From positions 1 through 64,000 of the forward strand of contig NZ_JNZO01000013.1 in NCBI RefSeq assembly GCF_000717595.1: a stretch of DNA of 64,000 nt. Direction: 5' to 3'. The first letter of the stretch is position 1. Each line of letters opens with the position of its first letter. Shown here piece after piece: positions 9,464-19,144 of this stretch. The notes beneath the pieces are model-generated. The model worked only from the letters and a program-made list of their open reading frames with translations. It was not told where the DNA came from and made no database searches. The translations under genes were made by a program, and so were the position numbers. This DNA is from Streptomyces flavochromogenes. Its GTDB lineage: Bacteria; Actinomycetota; Actinomycetes; Streptomycetales; Streptomycetaceae.

Positions 9464-9667
9464 CCGGTGCCCGGTGCCTGTGAACCGGGCGGTGAGCCGG
9501 CGCTGCTCGGCCCCCCTTACCCCCTACCGGGTGAAGAGCAGCGCCACCAAGCCGCCTGGTGTGGCCGTCACGGTCGTCGTCCCCGGCCGTTCAGGGGACA
9601 CACGGGCCGCATCCGGGGCGTTTCCCGCCGCGCCGGGCATCCCTTGGTGGAACGAAAGGGAAACGTG

Positions 9668-9994
9668 ATGCCGCTCTATCTTTCGAGGTTCAGCTACACA
9701 CCGGAGACCTGGGCGAGGCTGACCGGCCACCCCGAGGACCGCGCGAAGGCCGCTCAGGCGTACATCGAGTCCGTCGGCGGGAAGCTCCACGGCTTCTGGT
9801 ACGCCTTCGGCACGCACGACGGCTACAACCTGTGGGAGGCCCCTGACAACGTGTCCATGGCCGCGGTCGCGCTGGCGATCAGCGGCGGTGGCGCGCTCAG
9901 CTCGTTCGAGACGACAGTCCTCCTGACCGTCGACGAGACCATGGATGCGCTGCGCAAGGCCGAACGGGTCCAGTACCGGGCGCCGGGTGCGTAG
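9668..9994 (+). CDS. GYD domain-containing protein
   Basis: A 108-residue cytoplasmic alpha/beta protein. The GYD family pattern is present (RFSYTPETWARLTGHPEDR near the start and FWYAFGTHDGYNLWEAPD near residue 45). The biochemical role of the family is not established. The start is at the GTGATG pair, 3-6 nt after GAAAGGGAAAC, so GTG 9665 is equally possible. It is followed by about 95 nt without features. Confidence 0.85.
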   Translation: MPLYLSRFSYTPETWARLTGHPEDRAKAAQAYIESVGGKLHGFWYAFGTHDGYNLWEAPDNVSMAAVALAISGGGALSSFETTVLLTVDETMDALRKAERVQYRAPGA

Positions 9995-10089
9995 CGTCCA
10001 GGCCGACGCGATCTCCGGTGACGTGACGAGGCCTGCCCCGTGGGCAATTGAGTCGCGCGTGAGCCGCCCCGCGATCTACCCTCGCGGCC

Positions 10090-10689
10090 ATGGCGTCTCC
10101 CGGTGTACTCGAAGACTCCCGGAACGATCCCGGTGGTGCCGGACTCGTGATCCGGCGAGAGACCGCTGACGATCACCGAGATGTGCGCGAGGTTCATACG
10201 CGCGCGTTCGGTGACAGCGATCGGGTTCCCGGGCTCGTGGAGGCACTTCGCGTCGCGGAGGCCGCATGGGCGCCGATGTCCTTCGTGGCCGTCGTCGATG
10301 ACCAGGTCGTCGGGCATGTCCTGCTGAGTGCGACGCGGTTGGACGCCCCGCGCCGGATCGTGGACGTCCTGTCGCTGTCACCACTGGGCGTGGTCCCCGA
10401 GTTCCAGCGGCGGGGCATCGGTACACAGCTCATCGCCCACGCCCTCCAGGCGGCCGACAGCCAGGGTGTGCCCTTGGTGTTCCTGGAGGGTTCGCCGCAC
10501 TACTACGGCACGCGCGGCTTCGAGGGAGCCGGTGCGGTGGGCTTTCGCTCGCCGTCGCTGCGTATTCCTGAAGCCGCTTTTCAGGTCGCCCGGTTGTCCG
10601 CTCACGAGCCGTGGATGACGGGCACCTTCGTCTACTCCGAGGCTTTCTGGGCCTTCGACTGCGTCGGCCTGCGCGACCCCGAGGCCTGA
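10090..10689 (+). CDS. GNAT family N-acetyltransferase (YhbS-like)
   Basis: A 199-residue predicted acetyltransferase. IRRETADDHRDVREVHTRAF opens the GNAT fold, LSPLGVVPEFQRRGIGTQLI (about residues 97-116) is the acetyl-CoA pyrophosphate-binding motif, and LEGSPHYYGTRGFEGA is the YhbS-type signature. An alternative start is the GTG at 10147, just before IRRE. The substrate is unknown. A shared terminator separates it from the convergent GH9 gene. Confidence 0.9.
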   Translation: MASPGVLEDSRNDPGGAGLVIRRETADDHRDVREVHTRAFGDSDRVPGLVEALRVAEAAWAPMSFVAVVDDQVVGHVLLSATRLDAPRRIVDVLSLSPLGVVPEFQRRGIGTQLIAHALQAADSQGVPLVFLEGSPHYYGTRGFEGAGAVGFRSPSLRIPEAAFQVARLSAHEPWMTGTFVYSEAFWAFDCVGLRDPEA

Positions 10690-10783
10690 ACCGAAGGGCT
10701 ACCCGACCTCCCGGCGGCCCGGCGACCCGATGCGGTGATCGAAAAGAGCGCCGATTCACTCCAGCTGATCTCCGGCACCGGAG

Positions 10784-10809
10784 CCGCCGCCGGCAGAGGC
10801 CGGCGGCGG
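10784..10809. terminator. Bidirectional terminator between GNAT and GH9 genes
   Basis: A perfect 11-bp stem CCGCCGCCGGC / GCCGGCGGCGG with an AGAG loop, between convergent genes. The GH9 stop codon lies 12 nt to the right. Confidence 0.75.
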
Positions 10810-10820
10810 ACTCATGCGCC

Positions 10821-13307
10821 TCAGGAGCAGATCGCACCGTTCAAGGCGAACCGTGCGGGTGCCGCGTTCACACCCGCGTACGTCGCCTGGAACCCGAAGG
10901 AAGCGCTCGCGCCTGCCGCCAGCGTGCCGTTCCACCCGGCGTCCCGGGCGGTCACGGTGCTGCCCGACTGACTCACCGTGGCGTTCCAGGCGCTGCTGAT
11001 CCTCTGGTCACCCGTGAAGGCCCACCCGAGGATCCAGCCGGAGATCGCCGAGGCGCCGGTGTTCTTCACGGCCACTGTGGCCGTGAAGCCGTTGCCCCAC
11101 GAGTTCTCCACCCGGTACGTCACCGCGCAGGACGCCGTGGGCGGCGCGACGTCGTCGTCGGCCTCCGTCGCGGTGAAGGTCGCCGCCGATACGCCGGTGC
11201 CACCGGCGGTGAACGTCGCGCTGCCCGCGACCGTGTCGCCGTCCTGCGCGGCGGACACGGAAACCTGCTGCGCGGCGGCCCAGTCGGCGGGCGTGAAGAC
11301 GAGCGTCGAGCCCGTGGTCGCGGTGAGGTCCTGGTCGCCCGCGGCGCGGGACACCGTCACCGTGACGCTCTGCGCGGGCGCGGCCGACAGCCGTACGCTC
11401 ACGGAGGCGGCGCCGCCTTCAGGCACGGTCACCGCGGCGGGCGCCACCTGCACCGCGGGTGTCGCCGGAAGGCCGCGCCGCTCCGCGGCGAACGCCGCCA
11501 GCCACGCCAGCGAGGAGTTCCAGTTGATCGCCACCTCGTTGGTGGAGTACGAACCGATGTCGTCGATGTAGCAGGCCGCCGGGGCGCAGCCGTTCAGACG
11601 CTCCTTCGCCACCGGGTCGTCGAGCCCGGCGTTCGGCCCGCCGGCGAAGGAGCCGGCCGGCGGGTGGGGCAGGGAGGCGTCGTTCTGACGGGCCCAGAAG
11701 CGGTGGTGCTGGTTCTCGGAGGCGCGTTCGCCGTAGCCGGTGACGTAGGAGTGGTCCAGGGCGTTGCGTCCCAGCAGGTAGTCGAGCGACTCCAGGGCGC
11801 CCGCGCGGTAGCGCTGTGCACCGGTGATCTCGTAGGCGACGGCGAGGGTCATCGCGTTGTTGGCGACAGCGCTGTTGGATCCCCACCCGTATCCCGTGAC
11901 GGGGATCGGCACCGCGTAGCCCCCTGCGGCCATGGTGGAAAGGTGCCCGTCGGCGGCGGCGGTCAGCAGGCCGCGTACACGGGTCAGGTCGTCGGCGGGC
12001 AGGGTCACCCCGGGGACGGTGGCGAGGGTGATCCGCCCGAGGGTGCCCGTGCCTCCCCACCAGAACGCGTCCGCGGGCTTCGTGTGGTGCGGAGAGGTGG
12101 TCACGGCGTCCCGGTACCGCGTCTCGCCGGTGGTGGCGAGCAGTTCGGCCGCGGCCCAGTAGAACTCGTCCGAGACGTCCGCGTCCTCGTACGCCCCGCC
12201 TCCGGCGTTGTCGGTCGCCGGGGCGAGCGCGTTCGGGTCGGCCTCGGCCGCCGTCCAGGCCCGGCGCGCGGCGTCCAGACAGCGGGTGGCGAACGCGGAG
12301 TCGTAGGGTGCGTACACCCGGGCGCACTGGGCGGCCGTGGCCGCCAGATTCAGCGTGGCGGCCGTGGACGGACGGTTCAACTCGCGCTGCTTCTCGTCGA
12401 GTTCGGGACGTGTGGGGAGGCCGGTCCACTCGGTGTCATGCATCTTGTGGAAGGCCATGCCGGCTGACGGCTTGCCTGCCGGGACCTGCATCCGCATCAG
12501 GAACTCCAGCTCCCAGCGGGCTTCGTCCAGCACGTCCGGCACTCCGTTGCCGCGCTCGGGCACCCGCAGGGTCGCATCGCCGAGTGCGGCGTCGCCGCCC
12601 GAGCGACGGGCCCGCTCGAAGGAGTTGACCACCTGCCAGGTCGCGATCCCGCCGTTGACCACGTACTTGCCCTGGTCGCCCGCGTCGTACCAGCCGCCGC
12701 GGACGTCCAGCCGGTAGTCGCACACTCCGGCCTGGCAAGGCACGCTGGTGTCGCCCTTGTTCGGTGCCACACCCAGGTGGCCGGCGGGGCGGGCGTACTC
12801 GCCGCCCACCAGACCGGCGTCGATCGCGATGCCGCTGCGCTGCTGATAGAAGAACGACATGCTGTCGGTGCGCAAGCCGTCGTACAGCGCGGCGGAGATG
12901 TCGAACGGGTGACTGGTCTGTCCACTGACGACCAGGGTGAAGCCTGACCCTGTGCCGGTGTAGCCGCCGAAGTCCACCAGGTGCGTCGACTGGCCGGACG
13001 CCTGGTCGGCGCCTCTCACCGTGGTCGTACCCGACGAGACCTGCGCGCCGGTCGCGTCGCGAAGCTGCCAGGCGAGCGGAGCGGTGGCCGAGCTGATCAG
13101 GGTGGCCCGCTTCGGCCCGTCCGGCAGGTAGCCGAGCTGGTTGACCCGGACGGGGAAGTCGGCGGGCGCCGCGAGGACCGCACCGCTGTCCGCGCCGGTG
13201 GTGTCCGCCGCGGAGGCGGTGGTGGCCAGGGTGCCGGCGGCCAGGGCGAGACCGGTGAGCACGACGGTGGCGCGACGTAACACGCCGGGGAGGATGACAG
13301 GAGGCAA
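10821..13307 (-). CDS. Secreted GH9 endoglucanase with CelD-N, Calx-beta-like and CBM2 domains
   Basis: An extracellular cellulase that cleaves beta-1,4-glucan. In order it has a signal peptide ([20 protein letters not shown]), a CelD N-terminal Ig-like domain (about 45-130), the GH9 (alpha/alpha)6 catalytic domain (about 135-600) with the DAGD catalytic motif in [13 protein letters not shown] near residue 205, a Calx-beta-like module (about 620-715), and a C-terminal CBM2 (about 725-828). TTG 13307 has GGAAGG 9 nt upstream. GTG 13283 is an alternative and gives a more typical signal peptide. A TTA leucine codon at 13278-13280, read from either start, implies dependence on the bldA tRNA. A perfect CebR operator lies 35 nt upstream. 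Confidence 0.95.
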   Translation of the reverse strand: MPPVILPGVLRRATVVLTGLALAAGTLATTASAADTTGADSGAVLAAPADFPVRVNQLGYLPDGPKRATLISSATAPLAWQLRDATGAQVSSGTTTVRGADQASGQSTHLVDFGGYTGTGSGFTLVVSGQTSHPFDISAALYDGLRTDSMSFFYQQRSGIAIDAGLVGGEYARPAGHLGVAPNKGDTSVPCQAGVCDYRLDVRGGWYDAGDQGKYVVNGGIATWQVVNSFERARRSGGDAALGDATLRVPERGNGVPDVLDEARWELEFLMRMQVPAGKPSAGMAFHKMHDTEWTGLPTRPELDEKQRELNRPSTAATLNLAATAAQCARVYAPYDSAFATRCLDAARRAWTAAEADPNALAPATDNAGGGAYEDADVSDEFYWAAAELLATTGETRYRDAVTTSPHHTKPADAFWWGGTGTLGRITLATVPGVTLPADDLTRVRGLLTAAADGHLSTMAAGGYAVPIPVTGYGWGSNSAVANNAMTLAVAYEITGAQRYRAGALESLDYLLGRNALDHSYVTGYGERASENQHHRFWARQNDASLPHPPAGSFAGGPNAGLDDPVAKERLNGCAPAACYIDDIGSYSTNEVAINWNSSLAWLAAFAAERRGLPATPAVQVAPAAVTVPEGGAASVSVRLSAAPAQSVTVTVSRAAGDQDLTATTGSTLVFTPADWAAAQQVSVSAAQDGDTVAGSATFTAGGTGVSAATFTATEADDDVAPPTASCAVTYRVENSWGNGFTATVAVKNTGASAISGWILGWAFTGDQRISSAWNATVSQSGSTVTARDAGWNGTLAAGASASFGFQATYAGVNAAPARFALNGAICS

Positions 13308-13341
13308 GGGTGGGGGCCTTCCACGAAGGGGAGCAGATCGA

Positions 13342-13355
13342 TGGGAGCGCTCCCA
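13342..13355. promoter_or_regulatory. CebR operator (TGGGAGCGCTCCCA)
   Basis: A perfect 14-bp palindrome identical to the CebR binding sequence known from Streptomyces. CebR is a LacI-family repressor released by cellobiose or cello-oligosaccharides. Its place just upstream of the GH9 gene fits cellobiose induction of the cellulase. The rest of 13308-13611 holds only short leader sequence. Confidence 0.9.
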
Positions 13356-13611
13356 TCAATTCATGAAGCCAGCGTTGCAGGTGTCCCGTCAAGAGACCTG
13401 CAGGGAAAGAGTGTCGATCGGGCCGAGCCACCGCGCCAGGCCCGGATGCCGCCTTGGGTCGGCTCCCGTGAAACGCCGGGCAGCGCCTCCGCGTGTTCGG
13501 CATGAGGTGTGCCACAACGACCACCGAAGGCAGGTCAGGCGCTTCCGAACGCGGCGGCCGCTCTGGTAGAGCTGGTGGCGTACGTGTTCGATTCCCCCTG
13601 AAAGCCCAGCT

Positions 13612-13869
13612 ATGAACCACGGCCCAGACCCTCGTTCCGCCCTGGTCGACTTCAGCATCGACCTCACCGCCGAAGAGGCACGCCGGCGTGTCGAAGTCGT
13701 GGCGGCCCTCGGGCCCGACTGGGACCCCGTGGCCGTGCTGCGCGAGGAGGAGGCGGCACACGCCCTGCTGTACTCGGGCCTGGACGAGGAGCAGCAGAGG
13801 ATCCACGCGATGCTGGTCGCGGCCGGGGTCCTGCCCGGGGAGGTGCCGGGCCGTGCGTCTTCCGCTTGA
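13612..13869 (+). CDS. DUF6400 family small protein
   Basis: An 85-residue acidic, probably helical cytoplasmic protein (FSIDLTAEEARRRVEVVAAL, then DWDPVAVLREEEAAHALLYS). I recall this as DUF6400, which has no known function. It overlaps the next gene by 17 nt, so the two are probably co-translated. Their placement end-to-end with hypE suggests, but does not prove, a link with hydrogenase maturation. The ATG has only a weak binding site. Confidence 0.75.
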   Translation: MNHGPDPRSALVDFSIDLTAEEARRRVEVVAALGPDWDPVAVLREEEAAHALLYSGLDEEQQRIHAMLVAAGVLPGEVPGRASSA

Positions 13870-14083
13870 TCCCCACGCCGACCTGGCCCGGCGGGCCTGG
13901 GTCGCGTGCCCCGGCTGCGACGACGCCCGCGACTGCGGAACCTGCCTGGACCGCCGGAACTGCCGGAGCCATTGGCGCTATCTGATCGGGAACGACGGGC
14001 ACCGGGTCCACCTGCAGTGCCCGAACTGCACGCACATGTGGACCCTCGACACCTCCCGTGAGCGACGCGGCCGCCGGGCCTGA
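13853..14083 (+). CDS. Small Cys-rich putative zinc-binding protein
   Basis: A 76-residue protein. GTG 13853 is chosen because GGGGAGG lies 9 nt upstream, inside the preceding gene. It carries CPGC, CGTC and CPNC pairs plus Cys and His residues between them (ACPGCDDARDCGTCLDRRNC, then LQCPNCTHMW), consistent with one or two zinc sites. No enzyme motif is seen. The stop codon sits 2 nt from the convergent hypE stop. No named family is recognised. A metal-handling or nucleic-acid-binding role is only inference. Confidence 0.7.
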   Translation: MRLPLDPHADLARRAWVACPGCDDARDCGTCLDRRNCRSHWRYLIGNDGHRVHLQCPNCTHMWTLDTSRERRGRRA

Positions 14084-14085
14084 GC

Positions 14086-15183
14086 TCAGCAGATCCGCGG
14101 CAGCTGCTCTCCCAGCGGCAGGTCCACGACCCGGGTACCGCCGAGTCCGGTACGAGCCACCACCATGCCGGGATGGGTCTCGACCGCCTCGCCGATCACC
14201 GCTGCCCCGCTACCCGAGGGGTGGGCGCGCATCGCGGCGAGTACGGCGTCCGCGTGCTCTCGCGGGACGAAGGCCACGAGCTTCCCCTCGTTCGCCACGT
14301 ACATGGGGTCGAGGCCGAGCACCGCGCAGGCGTTGGCGACCGCTTCGGGGATCGGAACGGCCCGCTCCTGGATGACGACACCCGTGCCCGAGGCGGCCGC
14401 GATCTCGTTCAGCGAGGCGGCCAGGCCTCCGCGTGTGGGGTCGCGCAGCACATGCAGGTCCCGCGTGACGGCGAGCATCGCCTCGACGAGGCCACCGAGC
14501 GGTGCGCAGTCACTGGTGATCTCGACACCGAATTCGAGACCCTCCCGCACACTCATGATGGCCACGCCGTGCATACCGATCGGGCCGCTCACGATGACGA
14601 CGTCTCCGGGCACCACCCGTTGTGGACGCAGGTCGACTCCGTCGGGGATCAGCCCGACCCCCGAGGTGTTGAGGTAGATGCCGTCGCCGTGACCGGCCTC
14701 CACGACCTTGGTGTCGCCGGTGACGACCTGAACGCCGGCCAAGCGCGCCGCCGCACCGAGGGCCTGCGCCACACGGGCGACCACGTGGGTCTCGACGCCT
14801 TCCTCCAGGATGAACCCGCAGGAGAGGTGGCTCGCCCGGGCGCCGATCATGGCGAGGTCGTTCACGGTGCCGTTGACGGCGAGGTCGCCGATACTGCCGC
14901 CCGGGAAGAACAGCGGGCGCACCACGAAGGAGTCCGTGGAGAACGCCAGGCGGGCGCCGCCGATGCGGAGCTCGGCGGCGTCGGCGGTGTGGGCGAGGGC
15001 CGGTCCGCCGTACGCGGGCGCGAAGACGTGCTCGATCAGCTCGGCGGACAGCGCGCCTCCGCCGCCGTGGCCCATGACGATGCGTGACTGGTCGCGCAGG
15101 GGCGCCGGGCAGGTCCAGGCGAGCATGTCGGGTGCCGGCTGTGCGGCGTCGACCGCAGGGGTGGTGCTGACGGTGTCAGGCAA
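14086..15183 (-). CDS. hypE: Hydrogenase maturation protein HypE
   Basis: HypE dehydrates the thiocarboxamide on its own C-terminal Cys to a thiocyanate, which becomes the cyanide ligands of the NiFe centre. The AIR-synthase-like fold is recognisable ([15 protein letters not shown] near residue 37, [18 protein letters not shown]), and the protein ends in the required PRIC with Cys as last residue. TTG 15183 is chosen: GGAGGG lies about 8 nt upstream and it overlaps the hypD stop by 8 nt. It is the last gene of hypABFCDE. Confidence 0.95.
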   Translation of the reverse strand: MPDTVSTTPAVDAAQPAPDMLAWTCPAPLRDQSRIVMGHGGGGALSAELIEHVFAPAYGGPALAHTADAAELRIGGARLAFSTDSFVVRPLFFPGGSIGDLAVNGTVNDLAMIGARASHLSCGFILEEGVETHVVARVAQALGAAARLAGVQVVTGDTKVVEAGHGDGIYLNTSGVGLIPDGVDLRPQRVVPGDVVIVSGPIGMHGVAIMSVREGLEFGVEITSDCAPLGGLVEAMLAVTRDLHVLRDPTRGGLAASLNEIAAASGTGVVIQERAVPIPEAVANACAVLGLDPMYVANEGKLVAFVPREHADAVLAAMRAHPSGSGAAVIGEAVETHPGMVVARTGLGGTRVVDLPLGEQLPRIC

Positions 15184-16360
15184 GGGGGCTGCCCTCCAGA
15201 GAGGCGGTGGCCGGGGACGGGGTTCCAGAGCCCACACGGGCCGCGACCGCGGGCCGCGGTCCCGGGGTTCCCGCGTCGAGCCGCCGGTAGAGGTAGTAGG
15301 CGGCGCAGGCGCCCTCGCTGGACACCATCGTGGCGCCGAGCGGGGAGCGAGGCGTGCAGGTGGTGCCGAAGGCCTCGCACTCGTTCGGTTTCAGCAGGCC
15401 CTGGAGGACCTCGCCGCTGCGGCACTCCGCGGGCTCGCGAGTGACGATTCCTTCGACGGAGAAGCGGTGCTCGGCATCGTGGTCACGGTAGCGATCGGAC
15501 AGGCGCCAGCCGCTGTCCGGGATGACGCCGATGCCGCGCCAGGCCCGGTCGGTGATCTCGAAGACATCACTCAGCATCGCCTGCGCTGCCGGATTGCCCT
15601 CGGCTGTCACGGCGCGCTGGTAGGCGTTCTCGACCGTGTGCTCGCCCCGTTCCAGCTGCAGCAGGGTCCTGCGTACGCCTTCCAGGATGTCCAGCGGCTC
15701 GAATCCGGTGACCACGATCGGCACCTGGTGGCGTTGTGCGAGGTCGGGGTACTCGGCCGTGCCCATCACGCTGCAGACGTGTCCGGCCGCGAGGAAGCCC
15801 TGGACGCGGCAGTCCGGGGACCGCATGATCGCGTCGATGGCCGGGGGGACACGGACGTGGGACACGAGCAGGCTGAAGTTGCGGATGTTCCGCTTGCGCG
15901 CCTGATGGACCGTCATCGCGTTGGGGGGCGCCGTGGTCTCGAAGCCGATCCCGAAGAAGACCACCTCCCGGTCCGGGTTCTGCTCGGCGATCCGCAGCGC
16001 GTCCAGCGGGGAGTAGACCACCCTGACGTCGCCGCCCTGCCCGCGGACCTGGAACAGGTCGCGGCCCGTGCCGGGGACGCGGAGCATGTCGCCGAACGAG
16101 CAGAAGATCACCCCTGGCCGGGAAGCGATCTCCAGGGCTTTGTCGATCATCTCCAGCGGAGTGACGCAGACCGGACAGCCCGGGCCGTGGATCAGCTCGA
16201 TCTCGGAGGGCAGGAGCTGGTCGATGCCGTGCCGGATGATGCTGTGCGTCTGGCCGCCGCAGACCTCCATCAGGGCCCAGGGGCGGGTCACCGTCGCGCT
16301 GATCTCGTCGAGCAGCCGACGTGCCAGGTCCGGGTTCTGGAACTCGTCGATGTACTTCAC
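15176..16360 (-). CDS. hypD: Hydrogenase maturation protein HypD
   Basis: HypD carries a 4Fe-4S cluster and with HypC forms the scaffold on which Fe(CN)2CO is assembled. Conserved motifs are visible: [14 protein letters not shown] near residue 36, [11 protein letters not shown] near residue 66 and [16 protein letters not shown]. Cluster Cys residues lie in the C-terminal half ([20 protein letters not shown]). GTG 16360 overlaps the hypC stop in a GTGA junction. At 394 residues it is slightly longer than many HypD proteins because of a Pro/Ala-rich tail. Confidence 0.95.
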   Translation of the reverse strand: MKYIDEFQNPDLARRLLDEISATVTRPWALMEVCGGQTHSIIRHGIDQLLPSEIELIHGPGCPVCVTPLEMIDKALEIASRPGVIFCSFGDMLRVPGTGRDLFQVRGQGGDVRVVYSPLDALRIAEQNPDREVVFFGIGFETTAPPNAMTVHQARKRNIRNFSLLVSHVRVPPAIDAIMRSPDCRVQGFLAAGHVCSVMGTAEYPDLAQRHQVPIVVTGFEPLDILEGVRRTLLQLERGEHTVENAYQRAVTAEGNPAAQAMLSDVFEITDRAWRGIGVIPDSGWRLSDRYRDHDAEHRFSVEGIVTREPAECRSGEVLQGLLKPNECEAFGTTCTPRSPLGATMVSSEGACAAYYLYRRLDAGTPGPRPAVAARVGSGTPSPATASLEGSPLA

Positions 16361-16674
16361 GGCCGCACCTCTCCGTGGACGTCGTCCTGCGCCTGCCACT
16401 CGCTTCCCGCGGCCTCGGCGGCCTCCCACGGGTCCCCGAACTCCTCCTGGAGCAGGCCGAGGGTCTCGAACAGCTCCAGCGTCCGCTTGGCGGACTCCTC
16501 GTCGAGCCTCTGGAGGGCGAAGCCCACATGGACGATGGCGTACTCGCCGGGTTTCAGGTCCGGCAGGTATTCCAGGCACACCTCCTTGACCACACCGCCG
16601 AAGTCGACCGTGGCCATCCGGGTGCCGTCCCGGTCCTCGACGTCCAGCACTCTTCCGGGTACCGCCAGGCACAT
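16357..16674 (-). CDS. hypC: Hydrogenase maturation chaperone HypC
   Basis: A small chaperone that binds HypD and delivers the Fe(CN)2CO unit to the hydrogenase large subunit. The diagnostic N-terminus MCLAVPGRV is present, with the essential Cys2. The ATG follows GAGGAG. At 105 residues it is longer than the usual 75-95 because of an acidic C-terminal tail. It sits 10 nt after hypF and overlaps hypD. Confidence 0.95.
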   Translation of the reverse strand: MCLAVPGRVLDVEDRDGTRMATVDFGGVVKEVCLEYLPDLKPGEYAIVHVGFALQRLDEESAKRTLELFETLGLLQEEFGDPWEAAEAAGSEWQAQDDVHGEVRP

Positions 16675-16684
16675 GGGTGTCTCC

Positions 16685-19144
16685 TCAATGCCGCTCTCGT
16701 CGCGGCGTGACGGGGGCCGTCCGGTCCGTGATCCGGGCGGCCACGACGAGCTGGCCGAGAGCCAGACCGCCGTCGTTCGGCGGGATCGAGCGGTGGCGCA
16801 GCACGGTGAAGCCGTCCTCCCGCAGCCCTTCGGCGCAGGCCGAGGAGAGCACCGTGTTGGCGAACACTCCCCCGGTCAGGGCCACGGTCTCCACGCCGGT
16901 TCCGCCGCGGGCGGCGGCGCAGACCGTACGCACCAGTCGGGCCACGGCGCGGTGGAACCGCGCCGCGACGACGGCTGTCGGGGTCCCGTCCAGGACGTCG
17001 GCGGCCACCGCTCTCAGAAGGGGTGCGGGGTCGGCGGTGAGCGGGGCGCCGGACTGCGGTGAACCGAGCCGGAAGGCGTACCGTTCGTCCTCGGCCACAT
17101 CGGGTGCGCGCAGGGCCGCGGCCTCCAGCTCGATCGCGGCCTGCGCCTCGTATCCCGCGTGGTGGCAGATCCCCACGAGGGACGAGACGGCATCGAACAG
17201 GCGCCCCATGCTGGACGTGGGCACGCAGTTCACTCCGCCGGCCAACTGCCTTTCCAGTACGGGGAGTTCGCCCGGAGGACAGGCTCGCGTGCAGGGCAGA
17301 GCGCGGTCGGCGGCGAGACCCGCGGCGCGAAGGTGGGCCAGGGCCATGCGGTAGGGCCGTCGTACGGCCGCGTCGCCGCCGGGCAGGGGTACGTAGGACA
17401 GGTGCGCGAACCGCTCGAACCCGGCGTAGTCCGCGAGCAGGAACTCACCGCCCCACACGGCGCCGTCGAGACCGTAGCCGGTGCCGTCGAAGGCCACGCC
17501 GATGACGGGAGCCGTGCCGTCGAGCCCGTTCTCGGCCATCGCCGCCGCGACGTGCGCGTGGTGATGCTGTACGGCGACGACAGGCCGTCCTTCCGCGTGT
17601 TCGCGGGCCCAGCGGGTGGACCGGTAGGCGGGGTGACGGTCGGCGGCGAGCAGTCCGGGCCGCACGCCCGTGACGGACTCGAGCCGCCACTCGGCGGAGG
17701 TGAGGGCGAGCTGGGTGGCGAGGTCGTCCATGTCGCCGATGTGGGCGGAGAGCCAGGCCTGGCGTCCGTCGCCGAGACAGAAGGTGTTCTTGAGGTCCCC
17801 TCCGACGGCGAGGGAGGGGGCGACCTCCACGGGCAGCGCGACCGGCAGCGGCGCATAGCCCCGGGAGCGGCGCAGCGTCAGCCGCTCGCCGTCGCAGACG
17901 CGCACGACGGAGTCGTCACAGGGAACGTGGATGGGCCGGTCGTGCTGCAGCCAGGCGTCCGCCAGGCCGGCGAGTCTGGTCAGTGCCTCCCCGTCGTCCG
18001 TGACGATGGGCTCGCCCGCGAGATTGCCGCTGGTCATCACCAGCAGTCGGGGCCCTTGCCCGTCCGCCGCGCCGAGGCCGAGGCCGAGGAGGAGATGGTG
18101 CACCGGGGTGTACGGGAGCATGAAGCCGAGGTCGGGGCTGCCCGGCGCCACCGCCTCCGCGGGCGCGGCCCCCTGGCGCGGCCGCGCGTCGTCGCGGCGG
18201 CGCAGGAGCACGACGGGCCGAACGCTGCCGGTGAGAAGTTCACGTTCGAGCGGGCAGAGGTGAGCGAGGGGCTCGATGTCGGCGAGGTCCGCGGCCATCA
18301 TCGCGAACGGTTTGTCACCGCGTGCCTTGCGGCGGCGCAGTTCGGCCACCGCCGCGGGGTTCGTCGCGTCACAGGCCAGGTGGTAGCCGCCGAGGCCCTT
18401 GACGGCCAGGATGGCGCCGGAGGCGAGCATCCTGCGTGCGGCGGCGATCGGGTCGGCATCGGGATCGCGGCCGGGGTCGGCGCGGGGGTGGTCGGGGGAC
18501 GGATCCGTACCGGACGACGCGGGGTCGCCCGGTGCCGTGATCAGCCGCAGCCGGGGGCCGCAGTGGGGGCAGGCGACGGGCTGCGCGTGGAAGCGCCGGT
18601 CGGCCGGGTCCGCGTACTCCCGGGCGCAGTCCGGGCACATCGGGAAGCCGGCCATGGTGGTGTGGAGCCGGTCGTACGGCAGTCCCGTGACGATGGTGTA
18701 CCGCGGGCCGCAGTGGGTGCACGTGATGAAGGGGTGCCGGTACCGCCGGTCGGCCGGGTCCGCGAGTTCCGCGAGGCAGGCGTCGCAGGTGGCGGTGTCC
18801 GGCGGGACGAGGGTGCGGACGGCGCCGCCCCGGCGGGAGGGCACGATCGTGAATCCGCTGGCGCCACTCGCGGTGACGTCGGCCGCCTCGACCGACTCGA
18901 CCCGGGCCAGGGGCGGGGCGTCGGGCGCGAGGCGGGCACAGAAGGTCTCGACGGCTTGGGGGTCGCCCTCCACCTCCGCGACGACGCCGTCCGCCGTGTT
19001 GGTGACGTGGCCGGACAGCCGCAGTCCGGTGGCGAGACCGTAGACGAAGGGCCGGAAACCCACACCCTGCACAACGCCGCGGACGACCACGCGGCTGCGC
19101 CGCAGGGCCGTGGCGGGTGCGGGTCCGGGCCGCGCCGTGGTCAC
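16685..19144 (-). CDS. hypF: Carbamoyltransferase HypF
   Basis: HypF makes thiocarboxamide on HypE from carbamoyl phosphate and ATP, the first step of cyanide ligand synthesis. Domains in order: acylphosphatase (VVRGVVQGVGFRPFVYGLAT, about residues 18-105), two C4 zinc fingers (CDACLAEL, CTHC, CPDC, CPHC, about 125-205), a YrdC-like domain (about 235-410), and a Kae1-like carbamoyltransferase domain with the metal-binding VAVQHHHAHVAAAM. At 819 residues it is a normal length. GTG 19144 overlaps the hypB stop (GTGA). Confidence 0.95.
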   Translation of the reverse strand: MTTARPGPAPATALRRSRVVVRGVVQGVGFRPFVYGLATGLRLSGHVTNTADGVVAEVEGDPQAVETFCARLAPDAPPLARVESVEAADVTASGASGFTIVPSRRGGAVRTLVPPDTATCDACLAELADPADRRYRHPFITCTHCGPRYTIVTGLPYDRLHTTMAGFPMCPDCAREYADPADRRFHAQPVACPHCGPRLRLITAPGDPASSGTDPSPDHPRADPGRDPDADPIAAARRMLASGAILAVKGLGGYHLACDATNPAAVAELRRRKARGDKPFAMMAADLADIEPLAHLCPLERELLTGSVRPVVLLRRRDDARPRQGAAPAEAVAPGSPDLGFMLPYTPVHHLLLGLGLGAADGQGPRLLVMTSGNLAGEPIVTDDGEALTRLAGLADAWLQHDRPIHVPCDDSVVRVCDGERLTLRRSRGYAPLPVALPVEVAPSLAVGGDLKNTFCLGDGRQAWLSAHIGDMDDLATQLALTSAEWRLESVTGVRPGLLAADRHPAYRSTRWAREHAEGRPVVAVQHHHAHVAAAMAENGLDGTAPVIGVAFDGTGYGLDGAVWGGEFLLADYAGFERFAHLSYVPLPGGDAAVRRPYRMALAHLRAAGLAADRALPCTRACPPGELPVLERQLAGGVNCVPTSSMGRLFDAVSSLVGICHHAGYEAQAAIELEAAALRAPDVAEDERYAFRLGSPQSGAPLTADPAPLLRAVAADVLDGTPTAVVAARFHRAVARLVRTVCAAARGGTGVETVALTGGVFANTVLSSACAEGLREDGFTVLRHRSIPPNDGGLALGQLVVAARITDRTAPVTPRRERH

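Noticed and set aside
13560..13594. tRNA-like pieces (GCTCTGGTAGAGC D-arm-like, GTTCGATTC T-loop-like) upstream of DUF6400
   Set aside because: The gap between the pieces is too short for an anticodon arm and no acceptor stem is found. At most a remnant.
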